Shown: positions 33,806 to 46,935, numbered from the stretch's first letter. The stretch is 64,000 bases of DNA from Lutraria lutraria (GCA_964023205.1 OZ026848.1:4888501-4952500), one strand, 5' to 3'. Notes: generated by a model not told the origin, from the sequence alone. Program-made: numbers and translations.

Positions 33806-35167
33806 TTAGCCTTGTACAAGCACGAAAAAGAAAACAACAGTCAATGCAATCACTGACAACAAACAAAATGCAAACAACAGTCTGTCCACAGCAACACTGG
33901 CATCTTTCCAAGTTAAGTTCTCGTTGATTGTAGAAATGTTCGTACCCATCGTTGACAAAGAAGACGATCTTCCAATGCTTGAGGTTGATTCGAGGTTTAG
34001 ATTGCATTTATCGTTACTTCGATTCTTTTGTAAATTGGTTTGTTTACGGCGACAGCATTAGTAATTGTTCTGATGGAATTCGTATTATGCATTTGATCAG
34101 GTTTTAGGTTGTCATTGGCATACTCCTGTCGCATCAATTTTGGACTGCGTCTTCTACGGCGGTGTGAACAAAGCGACAATCTTGCTAATATTCCAGTAAC
34201 CGGTGCTTGGTCGTCATGGTAATAGATACGGAGACTGAAGATATTTGCTAGACATGAGAATATATTAATACCAAGTATACATAGTAGGTAATAACTGAAA
34301 AGAGACATTGGACTTGATGTATTTGGGAGATTCTCGCCAATAATGGTTAAAAACACAGCTATTGACAATAATAGTGTGATACTGAAAGAAATCCGTTCAC
34401 CGCTGCCCGCGGGAATCAGGAAAACTGTTGTAGACATGAGAGCCAGGAAAATTATTGGACACACAGCATTGACAACGAAAAAGGCAGGTTTCCTTTGTAA
34501 TTGAACATAAAAACGCATCGCAGTAGCGTCCAAATTCAGATTCAAGTAATTCCCAGGCACCGTTACTATTGAAGTAAGACAGGCGCGCTTCATCATACAT
34601 AATATGGAGAGAGATATCTGAGTTTTCTTGACCCCAAGCTACGAGATGAAACAGACACTTGTGTTTATCAAAAGGATAAAATGTGACGTCAGCATCGCAT
34701 CGAGCTGATAAAATTCCTCCTGGAAAGTGCGTCACGATTCCACTGTTGGTAAAAGAAACGAATAACCATGTGTCTCCAAATCCAACTTCTTCCGTTTTTG
34801 TAACACTATTAGCAAGAACTATCTTCGGTGTCCATACTTGGTTGTTTTCGAACATCAGTTTCGACACACCGCCATAATCTTCTGGATTCCACACCATGAC
34901 GTCATCAGTCCATTCCATCATGAACATAACCATGATCGTCAACGTTTGTTCCACCTCATCAAAATCTTGAATTGCTACTAATTCAACACCGACATTGACA
35001 TCAACTCCTTCTGATTGGTTTCGTCTTGGTCTTAAAATGCGATTGTAGTTTCTAAGTTTATCAGTCATTAGAGCTTGTACATCTTCCATCGTTTTACCAT
35101 GACAGCTGTTAATCAGGTATGTCACAATGAACGCCATCAACGAGACCGGAAAAAACAAGCACCGCAT
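33806..35167 (-). pseudogene. Type B receptor with two frame-breaking deletions (B3)
   Basis: The start ATG is at 35167 (M-R-C-L, as in B1 and B2) and the stop at 33806. The signal peptide, W-N-P-E-D-Y-G-G, and the Cys-loop are intact in the first frame. Near 34533 an 11-base deletion, relative to B1 and B2, lies between two CAA words and shifts the frame just before M1. M1 to the cytoplasmic loop then read in a second frame (to about 34030). A further 1-base deletion near 34021-34030 shifts again, and the M4 region with V-L-V-Q-G reads in the third segment. Unless both are assembly errors, only a truncated soluble extracellular domain could be made. Residues kept otherwise suggest recent inactivation. 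Confidence 0.85.
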
Positions 35168-35310
35168 ACTGTCAAATGTAGATTCGTAATAATTTAACTG
35201 ACTCGGTATGAATATCGCATGACCCAACAGTTTTTAAAAAACGAAAATCAATATACTGGTGGACAAAAGAGTTTGATATAATATCGTTGTTCATGGGAAT
35301 TTTAGTTATT

Positions 35311-35372
35311 ACAAGGGAGGTAATACCGATGTCAAGTTATAAAGCCTAGCCAATGTGTGTTATTTCCCTTGT
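35311..35372 (-). promoter_or_regulatory. Conserved upstream block of B3 (candidate promoter)
   Basis: GGGAGGTAATACCGATGTCA, TTATAAAG (35338) and CCAATGTGTGTTATTTCC are in the same order as upstream of B1 and B2. Confidence 0.35.
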
Positions 35373-35867
35373 AATCTTTATATCAAATAAAGTGTACATT
35401 TACAAAGGGGTCAAATTTGTAAGCAACTTTGAAACGTGTGCAACGTACGATGCACGCAATCGCTCATGGCCAGGAGTGGCGTGTGGCCACCTACTTACAG
35501 CTTGCATAACAGTGCGTGTGACATGCCTTGAAGTACTCACTCCTTGATCTTGCCACTACCTCCCAACGCTTTCCGTGGCCTACCAAAACAAGTACGGACT
35601 AAAAACACGCACGACGGGCTGTGACAAAACAACTTGTGGATAATAGATGCATATTATACATGTATAGCTATACTTCGAGTATGAAGTGATATCTTCTCAC
35701 TGGTCTAACAGCATATATAAGCAGTATCTACGAATAGAATTATCGCGTTTACCTTAAGAATGATAATAGTTAATGTTTGGTACCAGGAATGTCGAAAACA
35801 GGCAAGGCAAACCAGCGGTGTCCGCCAATTTATCAGACAGCCACCGAATTGCTCATTTTGTCATAAT
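35373..35867. other. Intergenic, nothing assigned
   Basis: It is somewhat richer in GC at 35430-35640 than its surroundings, but no frame, RNA or repeat was recognised. Confidence 0.35.
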
Positions 35868-36015
35868 TCCATAGATTTTATATTACAGACCCATAGTTTT
35901 GCCCATTTTCACCCCGAAATATATATTTGCCCACTTTAACAAAGAACCATAGATTTGTCTTATATATGACAGACCTATAGTTTTGCCCATTTTTTTCACC
36001 GAATCATAGATTATG
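35868..36015. repeat. Degenerate minisatellite, about three units
   Basis: CCATAGATTT, GACAGACC and CATAGTTTTGCCCATTTT recur at roughly 60-75 base spacing with CACCGAA between. Confidence 0.6.
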
Positions 36016-36146
36016 TCACTCCACATGCATCCCCGGAAAATTTATTTTTACCTAGAACGTTTTGTAACTATAAATTTATATTCTTACCATACATCTTATG
36101 TACGAACATTCTTTGTTGAAATCTGCATTGCGGTACTAAGATCGAG

Positions 36147-36300
36147 GAACCTGGCCCCAGTTTCACAAAAAACACAAGTATTTGCTCAAGCTCAACTTGT
36201 TCATCAAAGTTTAATAATACATTTCTCCGCTTCATTGTATGCAATTCAGAATGTGGTGTTATGGTATTTGAAGTCTAATATGAAAATTGTATTTTAAGTA
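36147..36300. repeat. Interspersed repeat with CCTGGCCCCAGTTTC end
   Basis: It shares CCTGGCCCCAGTTTC, then CTCAA(G/A)CTCAACT and TGTATGCAATT(C/T)AGAAT with 54259-54335. Two members are in this window; the boundaries are unclear. Confidence 0.5.
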
Positions 36301-38046
36301 TTGTCATTCTTTTGTATATCCATTAACTAAAGACAATTACAGGTGATTTTTTTTAAAGTTTTACCGTCAGTTAAGAGAGTTACGACCATTTTTGTTCCTG
36401 TACCCCTAACGTAAAATAGTACCTCAAAATCAAATGAAGTCACCTTTATGAAAATTGACCTACCTCACTAACAGATGAACAATAAATGCAAAAATGTGTA
36501 TAAGTCTAAGGATAACCAGTGTTTAGTCAATCCAAATTGTTTATATAATGTTTGAAACTACTATCTTGCAGGAAATATGTAACCCCGCCTCTTTATGATT
36601 TAGTCATTGCAAGAGTTTTGCCTTTGAGCAAAAAGTAACAAATTGATCAATATCATTTAAATAAACACTTCAGCAGGGCAACACCTGAACATTTCTCAAA
36701 ATAACTACTATGTGTGAATAATGTCTACATCAAATTTTAAAAAGTTTTACGGTCCGGTTTTGAAAAGATTTGTGTCAGAAATCCATAGTTATTTGATTTT
36801 CGTTAATTAACCATGTATATTAAATTCCTATTAACTGAACAAATTTTTTTGGAATAATTACTATATAAATGCATGTTCTAAATACGAAACATTACCTATA
36901 TAGTAAAAACTTTTAAAAAAATAATTTAAAAATGTATGGTCCCAGATGGATTTGAACCCTTGACCCACAGGAATATCCAAATATATAACAGTAAAATTCA
37001 TGAAATTTAGTACTCTTCAAAATGGAGGTTATGCATTAGAGATCGACAGATGGTAAAATGTTTGTCTAATAACTGTTCTCACAATTTCAACCGAGTTCTA
37101 ATCTCTTAAAATTGATTTGAGTGTTATTGGAATTTGCTTTTTGATTCAAATGAAAATGGAGTTTTGAGACTTAATTTGTCTGCCAGACCCACAATACTTT
37201 ATGCTGGCATGTTTAATATGTTCTAAGTCAATAAGGAAACAAATGGTAACATCAAGGTTTCTAGACAGAAAAAGCAATTGAGTCCATTATTTTCTACTTT
37301 TTGTTCATGAAGCTCAGATTAAAATTTAATAAGAAAGTTTATATATATATTTTAATGCATTCTATTGAATCTGCGATTATGCGGCAACTAATTATTCTTA
37401 CATTACAGTACTTTGATTTCCTAAGTGTTTTTTTCTTCTATTTCTCCGGAAATTTACGTAGCTATACGACGCTGACCGATGAGTCATAATTATTTATTGC
37501 CCATCAGTGACTTCCTGAAAGTATCATCATACATTCAGTTTAGCTGCAAATAAAAGTGACATTTGACAACTTTCTGTTGTATACATCTTGAAGAAGTTAA
37601 CAATGATTTTGTGGACAAGGTGTATACAAAGAAAACCATTATACAGCCAATACTATATGTAATAGATTAACCTCGTTGTGTGTGACAGCGATATGATAAT
37701 GTGTGGTCTATCGACGTCACATAACTTCCGTTACATCTTTTTTTAACTAGATTCAACTCTAATTATTCACTGAGTATAATATCGTATCATTTTATTTTAC
37801 TACGATTGCAAAATAAGTTGTTTGTAGCGCGGGCTCGACATTTCTGGGTCAGAGGTGATACTAAGTAGGTCACCAAGCTCGTCTTTTAAATTTTCTAAGT
37901 TAATTATGCACATGATCAGACAATAATGTTATAATTGATACATCATTCTGTCAGTATAAGTGATCTGAACACGCATTGGAACATAACAATTTGAGAATGG
38001 AATGAGTGGAGATTTGAGCTCGAAGCTTGTTCTCACCTCTAACCTC
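36301..38046. other. Intergenic, nothing certain
   Basis: AT-rich DNA. GGATTTGAACCCTTGACC (36951-36968) is the complement of a tRNA box B and may be a SINE scrap. No gene seen. Confidence 0.35.
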
Positions 38047-38060
38047 GGGGGGGGGGGGGT
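38047..38060. repeat. Poly-G run
   Basis: An unbroken G run of about 13, next to the start of the LINE-tail region. Confidence 0.8.
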
Positions 38061-38800
38061 TGATCGACTTTTAATAATACGCCCCTTTCTTGTGATATCA
38101 ATCATTTAACTATTGTCCGGAATAGTGTCTGCGTACCTTGTCCAAGTTGCCTTTTGTCACTTAACATATGATAAGGAATTTGACTTTAAATTCTTCTTTT
38201 ATGTATCAATTATAAACATTTATCATGAATATCTTTTTCGTCATTTAAAACGTTTTAATTTGACCAGGGACTCTAAATTACATGTATGTAGATTATTTGA
38301 TTTGACAAATGAAAACAAACCGACTTTTTTGTTGTGGCCGCGGCACTATTCCTGTTTAACGAGTTCTGTGAAACAACTTTTTTGTTGTTGGCTTAATTTG
38401 GTCTATATGGCTAAACTAACAATTGATACTTTATCGGTTTACATTATTTATACATATACTCAGTTCATAACTTTTGGAATAAAAAAAAAACACAAAAAAA
38501 CAACAACAAAAACTTGTTATATTATTATGATTAATAGTCAAGTGACATTAAATATTGAAATTTATAGTGTTAAATATGTATAAATGTTTAAGCTTTTTCT
38601 TCTTTTTTAACTTATAGTTATTATGTTTTGTTATAATATTTTGTTCATTATATATTTGTATGCCTTTTAATTTTGCCTTTATATAGTTATTAAATTACAT
38701 GTATTTTTACTGAAGGCCATATTGTAAATAAGTTTTATACTTTATATGTTACCTTCAAGAAATAAAGATTTTATTATTATTATTATTATTATTATTAGTG
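38061..38800 (+). repeat. Probable LINE 3' end with (TTA)n tail
   Basis: The segment ends with GAAATAAAGATTTTATTATT and a (TTA)n run at 38770-38797, the usual form of a non-LTR element tail. A frame of about 150 codons open across 38113-38583 begins on TTG and matches no family I recognise; it may be low-complexity AT-rich sequence or the worn end of the element. Confidence 0.35.
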
Positions 38801-41026
38801 ACTTTCATTTTACTTTATAGTCAGTGTTTTCATCTATGTATTCATCAAGGAAAAAGAACTTCATATATTTAACTTAAATCAATGTGTTTCATCCCAAAAT
38901 GTGATAGAAATGAAATGTATTTATATCCTACTTTGTACTAAGAACCTAAAATTGGACCGTACCGAACTGGTACGTTTTTACCGTCAGTTATATCTATCAC
39001 GTTGAATGTGATAAAAACCCGTCTAATTAAAAAATCCGTCCCGTAACTGTTTTTACAATTTCCTCTACATGTGGTTATTATCACGCTCTTCACACTGACG
39101 TATAACAAATTTGTCACTAGAATTTTATGACCAGATCATATGTAATTCATATCATTATTCTACATTATTAATTAATGTTTTAGCAAAAAATGCAAGAACT
39201 CGAAATTTATGGTTAAAATGTCTAAATAAACAACCAGCTGGTCTGCTTAAATTTGACTCGAAATTCCTTGTTCAAGATGTGAAGTGTTTTATTACTTCAG
39301 GGTGTCAAAAAATCGCTTAATTAACTTAAAAGGTATCATCAATGACATATACATGTATATATACTTATTATATCGTCTCTTCATTATACATACACTTACA
39401 TAAACCAAAATGTATGAAAACATCGTCCAGAATTCAGAATTCGGATGTTCCGGAAGCCTAATTCACATTGAAATAAAGGGAGAAATTTCGGGACCAAGAA
39501 AATCGTCCAGATTTCAAACGTTTCGGGATTTCAGAGGGTCTAAATATCAGAAGTTACAATATGCAGAAAGTAAAGAATACAATATAAAACATATCAATAA
39601 AAGACATGTATAATGTCACTCAATATTGAGTTATAAGAGACATAGAATCATAAAAAATAGTGCAACAGATTAAGAACAAGGACCAAGAATATATTAAATA
39701 AGAGTGCAAATGATAAGTGATAACATAATATGCAATGCGTATCAGCTACATCGAGTATAGAAAGTATTCATATCTTTTACGCGGGTTTACTAAGGATCTT
39801 AATCAGCCTTTTGATAAAAAATAAATTAAATACGTTCATTTCTTTACAAATGTATTTAAATTTCGCGCCTGAAACACCCATTTCGAACTATCAGTATGAA
39901 ACCCAAGCAACTACCACAAAAACCTGCTTACATAACAATACCGGAGACAAACGCTAAGACATTGCTGCACATCTTCTTTAATAGAAGCGGTAAAATACAC
40001 ATGCACCCATATTCAGGGACAACGTTAATGTTTGTACGTATAGAAAGCCCTACCACAGCGATATTTATACGCAAGAAAATAGTTCCGTGACATTCGCGCA
40101 GTACTGTTGCATAATTAATTACTGGTGTCTTTTACTATAACTTGTATACAGAACTATCGAAAAAGATTCGTAATTTCCCAATCTATTAGCAGTTGTTTGT
40201 CTCTGTTTTGGCAAGTTTTGTTGATGTTTTGAAATAATAAATCATGTATATTCTCTGCATACAGACATGATTATTTATTACTGTAACATAGTTTGTCAAT
40301 AATGATTTTTATGACATAAGTAGTCAAGTTTGTGGACGTTTTGGTCAATAAAAAATGTAATGGCGTCATGACACGTAGCTGACTAGTCAAATAAAACTCA
40401 GACAACACAAATAAGTGCAATACGTGTACACTGTATCAGCGATCAGGCATTATGTGGACATTTTGATATGATGTATTGTGATTGGTGCAACTAGTATGCG
40501 TGGTGACCGAATCTTATGAGTCGTAACACATTACGTAATGCGTTAATTACTAAATATACAAACTTAGTAATGAAAAATAAACAATATTCGAGTACATGCC
40601 ATGGCTACACTAGTATTCAGACATTTGTGAAGTGGCAGACGTTCATATTACCTACGACAAAAGCCATCCCTAAATTGTTAATGTCGTATATTTTTACAGG
40701 TTTGTACACTTCTACTGCTTGTAAAAATGTTCGAAGAATTCAACAACAACAAAAACAAACATTTTAAAGTGAATGATATTTATAAATGAATACAGCGTTC
40801 TAGCGTCAATAAGTTTCTGCGCTGCAGACCGTTCCAAGTCGGTACAACTGGTACAGTCGGTAAACAGTGTTTTTCCCTCCTTTTTGTATGTTTCTATGTG
40901 TTGGGTTAATGGGTTTTGAGGAGGGTAGTATTATGTGGATTGTGGAAATTTGCATGTGATTTTCTCTGTTAATGTGTTTATCCTTTTATATATATCCGTT
41001 ATTGAAAAATGTCAAACTTTTCAAAC
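38801..41026. other. Intergenic, nothing assigned
   Basis: AT-rich throughout. Short frames near 39410, 39730 and 40516 have no domain character. GTACCGAACTGGTAC (about 38958) is a small palindrome. Confidence 0.35.
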
Positions 41027-43380
41027 TATAGCTCGACCATGTGTTTTCAGCCATGACGGAAGATTAAACTAAATCAGCTGAGGGCTGTGGATATTCGGAA
41101 CATAATTATGTTATTGAATAAAAGGCATTTACGGATACTAGATAATAATAAATTAGCACAACGGTATTTGTAAGTGTCGCTGTAGGTGCGGTGTGTAGAA
41201 CGCACACCGTGTATCCGGATAACAGGAACGCTCCTGAATACAAATAACGCAGAGACATGAATTCAAAAATATTTCATATTTTTTTTATTTTTTCAAATAT
41301 TTTAAATATGAGATACTAAAATCTGTTTATAAGTAAACATCCAACATTGTTTGTATAATCTTTATGTAAGATGACATTTAATTATTTGATTTCGTTTATT
41401 AGAAATCGTCAGATTTGCATTTTATGTTGTCATTTTCTTGAGAAATGTTGGTCTTTTGTACGCCTACAGACCTCATTCTAAATTATTTTGTACTGGCACT
41501 AACACAAAATTACGCGTAAATGTCTGCAGAACGATAGTGTATAAATGATTTTGTTTTTATTTGAAAAATAGTCTCACAATTAAACACCAAAGAAAACATG
41601 TACAAAGTGGTTTGGATCAAGTGAACGCCATCCTGAAAAACACATGGATAAAAAGAACGCACAAATGGATAGATATCAACGTGGTCACAGTGACTTTCAT
41701 TATTTATATTTTTATAGTAAATCACACATGTTGCATTTATTTTCTTTATCTTTTATATGACAGAACATCTATAGGATGATTGAGTCTGTTTCTAAGATTT
41801 GTGTGTTGTAATTTCTTGACTTTGTAGGACTTTTTCTTTACAGTAGATACATTTGAAGACTGATCTTATTTTAAAAAAGTTATGCTATTATTATGTTCTT
41901 TAAATAACAAATATTTTCTTTCAATACTATAAGTCAATTCATAGTATAAAAATGTTCAAACACATTTATCCTGGATGACATGCCTTGTCACGCCCTATTT
42001 GTATATGGATCCTTTCGAATATAGCACCTCTGGGTAGCTCTATTCAGTGAATGGTACTGTTTAAATTGGGGAGTTGTATACGGAAAAAGTATGTACAATG
42101 TCGAGTACAGCGGAACGACTGGTGTGGCTGATGAGGTTATCTCCTTGATATTTGAATGCCGCGCATGACAGATTGTACTGTACATGGTGTTATTCAATGT
42201 GTACTTACTTACATAGTGCTCTTCGACCCATGGGGGAACATTTGTCATCCACCACTCTACGCCATCTGGGCCGGACCTGAGTCCTTGTTTTTGCCTCATT
42301 CCAGGACATGGGGAGTCTTTAGTTCCTTGTCCAGCGTTCTTCTCTATGTCAGGACAGGTCTATCTCGTCTTCTCTTGACCTGTGGATTCCTGTCATGAGA
42401 TTGGTAGACAATAATTTGTGGGTATTTGTGAATGGTGTGTCCGATCCATTGCCATACCCCATCTTGATAGTTTCTTCGATGAGGACTTGCTAAAGTTCTT
42501 ATCCACATGTCCTTAAGCTTGTTGCAATCTTTTTCTGGCCAGCGGATTTGAAAAATCTGTCGCAGACATGTATTCACAAAGACCTTCATTTTCTCGTCTA
42601 GTGTTTTGGTGCGTCTCCCCGTCTCTGATCCGTAGAGTAAGTTGAACATCACATTGAACTTAGGGCGGTGAAGACGTGCCTGGCTCTCCAGATTCTATTT
42701 CTCTTCGTACATTAAACAACGAAAGCTACAAGATTTTAGTTGCATAATCGTGCGTTACTGCTAATCCAATAAGTTGAGTTAAATGCGTTCACTGATTATC
42801 CATGCTACGTTAACCACGTATCCATTTCTCTCTAGGGTCATCTTTATAAAACTGAATTTTAACAATATCAAAGAAAAACAGAGTTAAATCGAATAAGCAC
42901 CCGATTCTAGATAAATTTGTCTTTTAAATACTGTGTATGGTTTCTTTTTATAATGCGTTATTTTTGCAAAATTTAATAAAACATCGACAAACAATGACAC
43001 AATCTGATGTCGAGTATATTAAATTAGTTATCATACTGCCACTAGCATGATTTGTAATATTTAATGTGATGACTATTCAAGATTTATATTCTGACAATTG
43101 ACTAGAACAGAAAATATGTGCATAACTGACTCGTTAAAGCCAAAATTCAGAGAAAAAAGATAGATATGTGACTCTGTCCGCAATTTTTGTTGCTGCGTTG
43201 ATCGCTATCCGTAGGAGTTCGTGTTATTCGGATACACGGTGTGATAACGTAATCTCATGAACTAACAGGCATAAGTTTAATTCCAGATTTGTTCCGATTA
43301 TCCAGATCCCCTATTTGACTTAGTGAATGATTCTGAATAATTCCGTCACGGCTCAAAACACATGGTCTATACTAGCTATA
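41027..43380. mobile_element. 2.35-kb block bounded by ~200-bp inverted arms
   Basis: The left arm (41027 to about 41240) and right arm (about 43186-43380) are inverted copies: GACCATGTGTTTT, GACGGAA, TCGGAACA, CACACCGTGTATCCG and ATAACA.GAAC appear in the same order on opposite strands. The block could be a DNA transposon with long terminal repeats or two opposed copies of one repeat. No transposase was seen; a LINE fragment lies inside. Target duplication not clear. Confidence 0.55.
41988..42665 (-). pseudogene. LINE reverse transcriptase C-terminal fragment
   Basis: Starting near 42660 the minus strand reads L-L-Y-G-S-E-T-G, T-K-T-L-D-E-K, R-W-P-E-K, W-I-G-H-T and R-R-R-D-R-P, the order seen after the reverse transcriptase domain in RTE/BovB-like and related elements. 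A frameshift near 42330 passes to the second frame, with G-V-E-W-W and a Trp-rich end. The polymerase core is absent. Dead fragment; clade uncertain. Confidence 0.75.
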
Positions 43381-43569
43381 CACACACACTCTTTAGGTAA
43401 CAGTTCCATTAACCAAAACTGTAAATACTCTGTTCCAAATTCTTCCTCTTTTCATGCTAGTAAGTCTGACCATGTTAAAAAAATCTAGATTATTCATATT
43501 TTCAAACATTTCTTCCTTCACTGTAGAATGATGCGATTCGATGCGCATGTGCAGTTGTGATAGGGGGAT

Positions 43570-43880
43570 GCGGACATTAGCCCCCAGGAAATTTGCCCCC
43601 CCCCCCATGAAAAAATGGTCATGTGGACATCTACCCCCATTAGAAATGGTAGGTAGGCCATTTGCCCCCAGTGCTTATTTCAAAGTGGACATTTGCCCCC
43701 CCACCTTCCAAAGAAAAAGCATTTATTTTACATTGGTTTTAAAAAATACACTAAGAAATAATCACTGGGGGCAAATGTTCACTTGAAAATATACACTTGG
43801 GGGCAAACGTACTACCTACCATTTCTGCTGGTGGCAATTGTCCACATGACCATTTTTCATTGGGGGCAAATGTCCTTCAC
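43570..43880. mobile_element. ~310-bp palindromic element (CATTTGCCCCC arms)
   Basis: The left arm has GCCCCCAGGAAATTTG, ATGGTCATGTGGACATC, AAATGGTAGGTAG and TGGACATTTGCCCCC. The right arm repeats these inverted, finishing GGGGGCAAATGTCCTTCAC. The loop is about 43700-43765. It has the form of a MITE or fold-back element. Frames across it are artefacts of the palindrome. Confidence 0.75.
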
Positions 43881-43938
43881 TCATGATATTGGTCATGTAA
43901 GCAGTAACAGGGGTTTCCAGAAACTGCGCAAGTTTTTG

Positions 43939-43957
43939 CCGCCCCCCCCCCCCCCCC
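43939..43957. repeat. Poly-C run
   Basis: About 17 consecutive C bases, shortly after the palindromic element. Confidence 0.8.
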
Positions 43958-43980
43958 GCCTCTATATGAGACTATGAGAT

Positions 43981-46930
43981 GTTTATTAAGACACACGGCT
44001 TTGTTTACTGTCTGTCCACTGATAAACCTAGGATAATAGAAATAATTTATTTATGGACGTAAGACATTAATTACACACTTTTGATGAACTGCATACACTG
44101 AAATTACTGACAAGTTGCTGTAAATAAACCGTAAACAGCTTTGCGCAAAATGCATACATGGTATGAACACCACAAGATGTCAACTTGTTGCAACTAAGAT
44201 CGATGACATGAGAGCAGAGCGTTGTCAGTTTCCGAATCTATACATTTGGAATAGTTTTATACAAGTTTTCTACTCCTATCTGACTTGAGATAGTCATAAT
44301 GAGAATGCCTTACATTAGATTTGGATAAAACATCAGTTTTCGTGTTGCCTCTATTTGTTTTCTAAGCTCACTCTTGGCATGAGGCATAACTTATTCAGAA
44401 GGCATTCCTCATTCTATTGGATGATTCAGAGGAAACTCTTCCTTCCATTGGGTGAAATCTACAAGCGTAGAAAAAGTAAGACCAAGACCACGCCATCTTA
44501 TAGCGATTCTGCAATTATGTAATGTGTACTTCTTGCGGTTGTAAAATTTGTGAAAAAAATGTACGAAAATGTATAAAATCCACAATTAGAGATATTAACA
44601 ATTTCTTTTTTTTCGTTCTTTATATAAATTTTGTGTGTTTTCAAATCAAACATTCAAAAAGTTTTTAAAATGCCTACTCCCTTCAACTCACTGTTCAAAT
44701 CACAAATTAACATTTGTTTGAAAGATCGCCTATTTAGGGAATTGCCATTGTGTGTTTTTGTGACCCTGTGATCTGGTCTGCCATCATACTCGCGCAAAGT
44801 GAAAGTCGTCGTCCCGGTTTATACACTGATGTAATAGTGGACTAGCCGATATTAAGTCATCTGAAACTCCATGCATTTCATGTTCATTGATTTTCTGTCA
44901 GATGATATTAAAGATAGATAGATTTATAAAGAACAAAACACCGTTAGCGTGACAAACTGATAATTCGCTAGTAAAAATGTTTGCGAAATTAGGCCATTCA
45001 CGAAAAAGGCGAAAATTTCTCGACATTTATTTTGTCATTTAAAAGTTCAGACTATATATTACTACAAGTGCCAAAATGTCAGGTGAATGACAATTACCTA
45101 ATTACATTGTCATGTCTAATGCCAACACCTGTCCGGTTCTTTATCTATTTATGACAAAACATAGCATAAACCATTTTGTAAAACTTGGTTGACGTTTTAT
45201 GGAAACTTTACTAAAAGCAAACCTCAAAATACAAAACAAAGAATTTTATATTTTTTCATAAAGACGAATAGATAATAAATTAAATGTGACTATTACACCT
45301 GATTTTAGAGTTTAAAACCGGATACAATTTTAAACCGAACAGAAGATGACTAATTTGAATTGTTGATTTAAAGTGAAAAAAAAATACTGTGGGTCATCCC
45401 TAAGAAATTCTAGGTATGCAGTAATGCGACAGATTCATTAAAACATTCTCCGCCCGCTTCAGCGAAATGACAGCGTTCTTTACTAAACTGGTTTCCGTTG
45501 ACTGTACAAAGCTGTTGGTGCACTGCAACATGGAACGGGAACCAGTTAACGTTCTTTACTCCACCTTTAGTTTTCAACACAAGCATAATTTATCATGTCA
45601 ACAAAGAATTGCCAGTCCACTTACCCTTCTTTAAAGGTTTGTGTCGCGTTACAGGCGTTATCATTGCGTTAACTTGTTACATTTCAATACGGCATACAAG
45701 ATTAATTCAGATATTAACCATAATTTACTTGTATGACACATTACAAACAACAATATTAACGGACCTGTGACGGTAGCATTGCAATAAACTCTGTATAAAA
45801 CACCATATTTTAACCCAAAATTACCTTAAATGAAAAGAAACTGCCACAGAATTCGACCCTGCACAATTGATGTATATAATATACAACGAGAGGGCGTATA
45901 ACTCTTCGTTCCGGTGAATGCGCATCGCCTTCACAAAATGAAAAAGTATAAAACAATAAGGAGGAATGCTTTTAAACAAAGTTTACAGGGTCTTCAGGTA
46001 TAGAATTATACAAAATGAGAGCAAACCTAAGCTTCTAGCCAAATTCATCGCGAGAAATCGAACAAGAAACGTCAGAATGGGACCCAAATTCTTTTAGTTG
46101 ACAAAATGCGACCACACCGAAAGGGTCTAATTCCACATACTAAAACAAGATTGTCAGTCTATCAAAGGAAATTTCAAATGACTAACGTGTCCTGAAAAGA
46201 ACCACTTAATTCATTAATGCAGATCTACAATCTATATAAGAAGATTCAAATATTCGCGTTATCAGTATTAACAGTACATTTAATCGGAATTTCTCAATCG
46301 TTCACCGCCCACATCTTCCAATCTCTACACAGAGTTGTCGTTCGTTGTCTCTCAGTTACGATGATAAGTGTTGCTTTTTTCTGGAATTAAAACATTTTAA
46401 TTTGGCAGTAAATCAAAAATCATTGGAAGAGAAGAATGTAAGTTTTGAACCAACTGGTCCCGGTTGTTTTTGTGTGTGCGTTTTACAAACCTTTCGCAGG
46501 TACAAGTATTGACAACAAAAACATTTTGCAATACTGTTTAAACTGAAAGGTATCAAAATTGTACTTATATCAGCCAGTGGGCAGTAACCGCCCTGGAAAC
46601 TGGACCGCTTCCATGATAAGATCAAAGGTTTTCTGAGAATTCCGGTTTTCTGAGAACTTTTTTTAAAAATCTCGAAAAGTATAGGATTTGTAAATAAGCT
46701 CGATTTTTAGGGAATTCCGTTTTTCAGAGATTTTGCTGAAATTAGTTGTTCATTATAAACTAGTCTTAAGTTCACCAGAGTTAATCATATTCGTACATTT
46801 TGTCAGAAAAAGTACAATATATAATAAATTATATCTTTTTATCCGATATTTATTAAGGTCAAAGGTGAACAGGGACTTACGTTTTTCTTACAATCTCTGT
46901 CAAGTAACTTAAAGCGTGACATGTCTGCCT
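43981..46930. other. Intergenic, nothing assigned
   Basis: No exon, RNA or repeat could be supported. The 90-codon frame at 45498 has no recognisable domain. Confidence 0.35.
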
Positions 46931-46935
46931 GTCAC

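Noticed and set aside
38113..38583. Open frame of ~156 codons
   Set aside because: It begins on TTG, is AT-driven and ends beside a LINE-like tail; no family resemblance, so reported only as part of the repeat region.
43541..43977. Proline-rich open frames over the CCCCC words
   Set aside because: Produced by the palindromic repeat and the C run.
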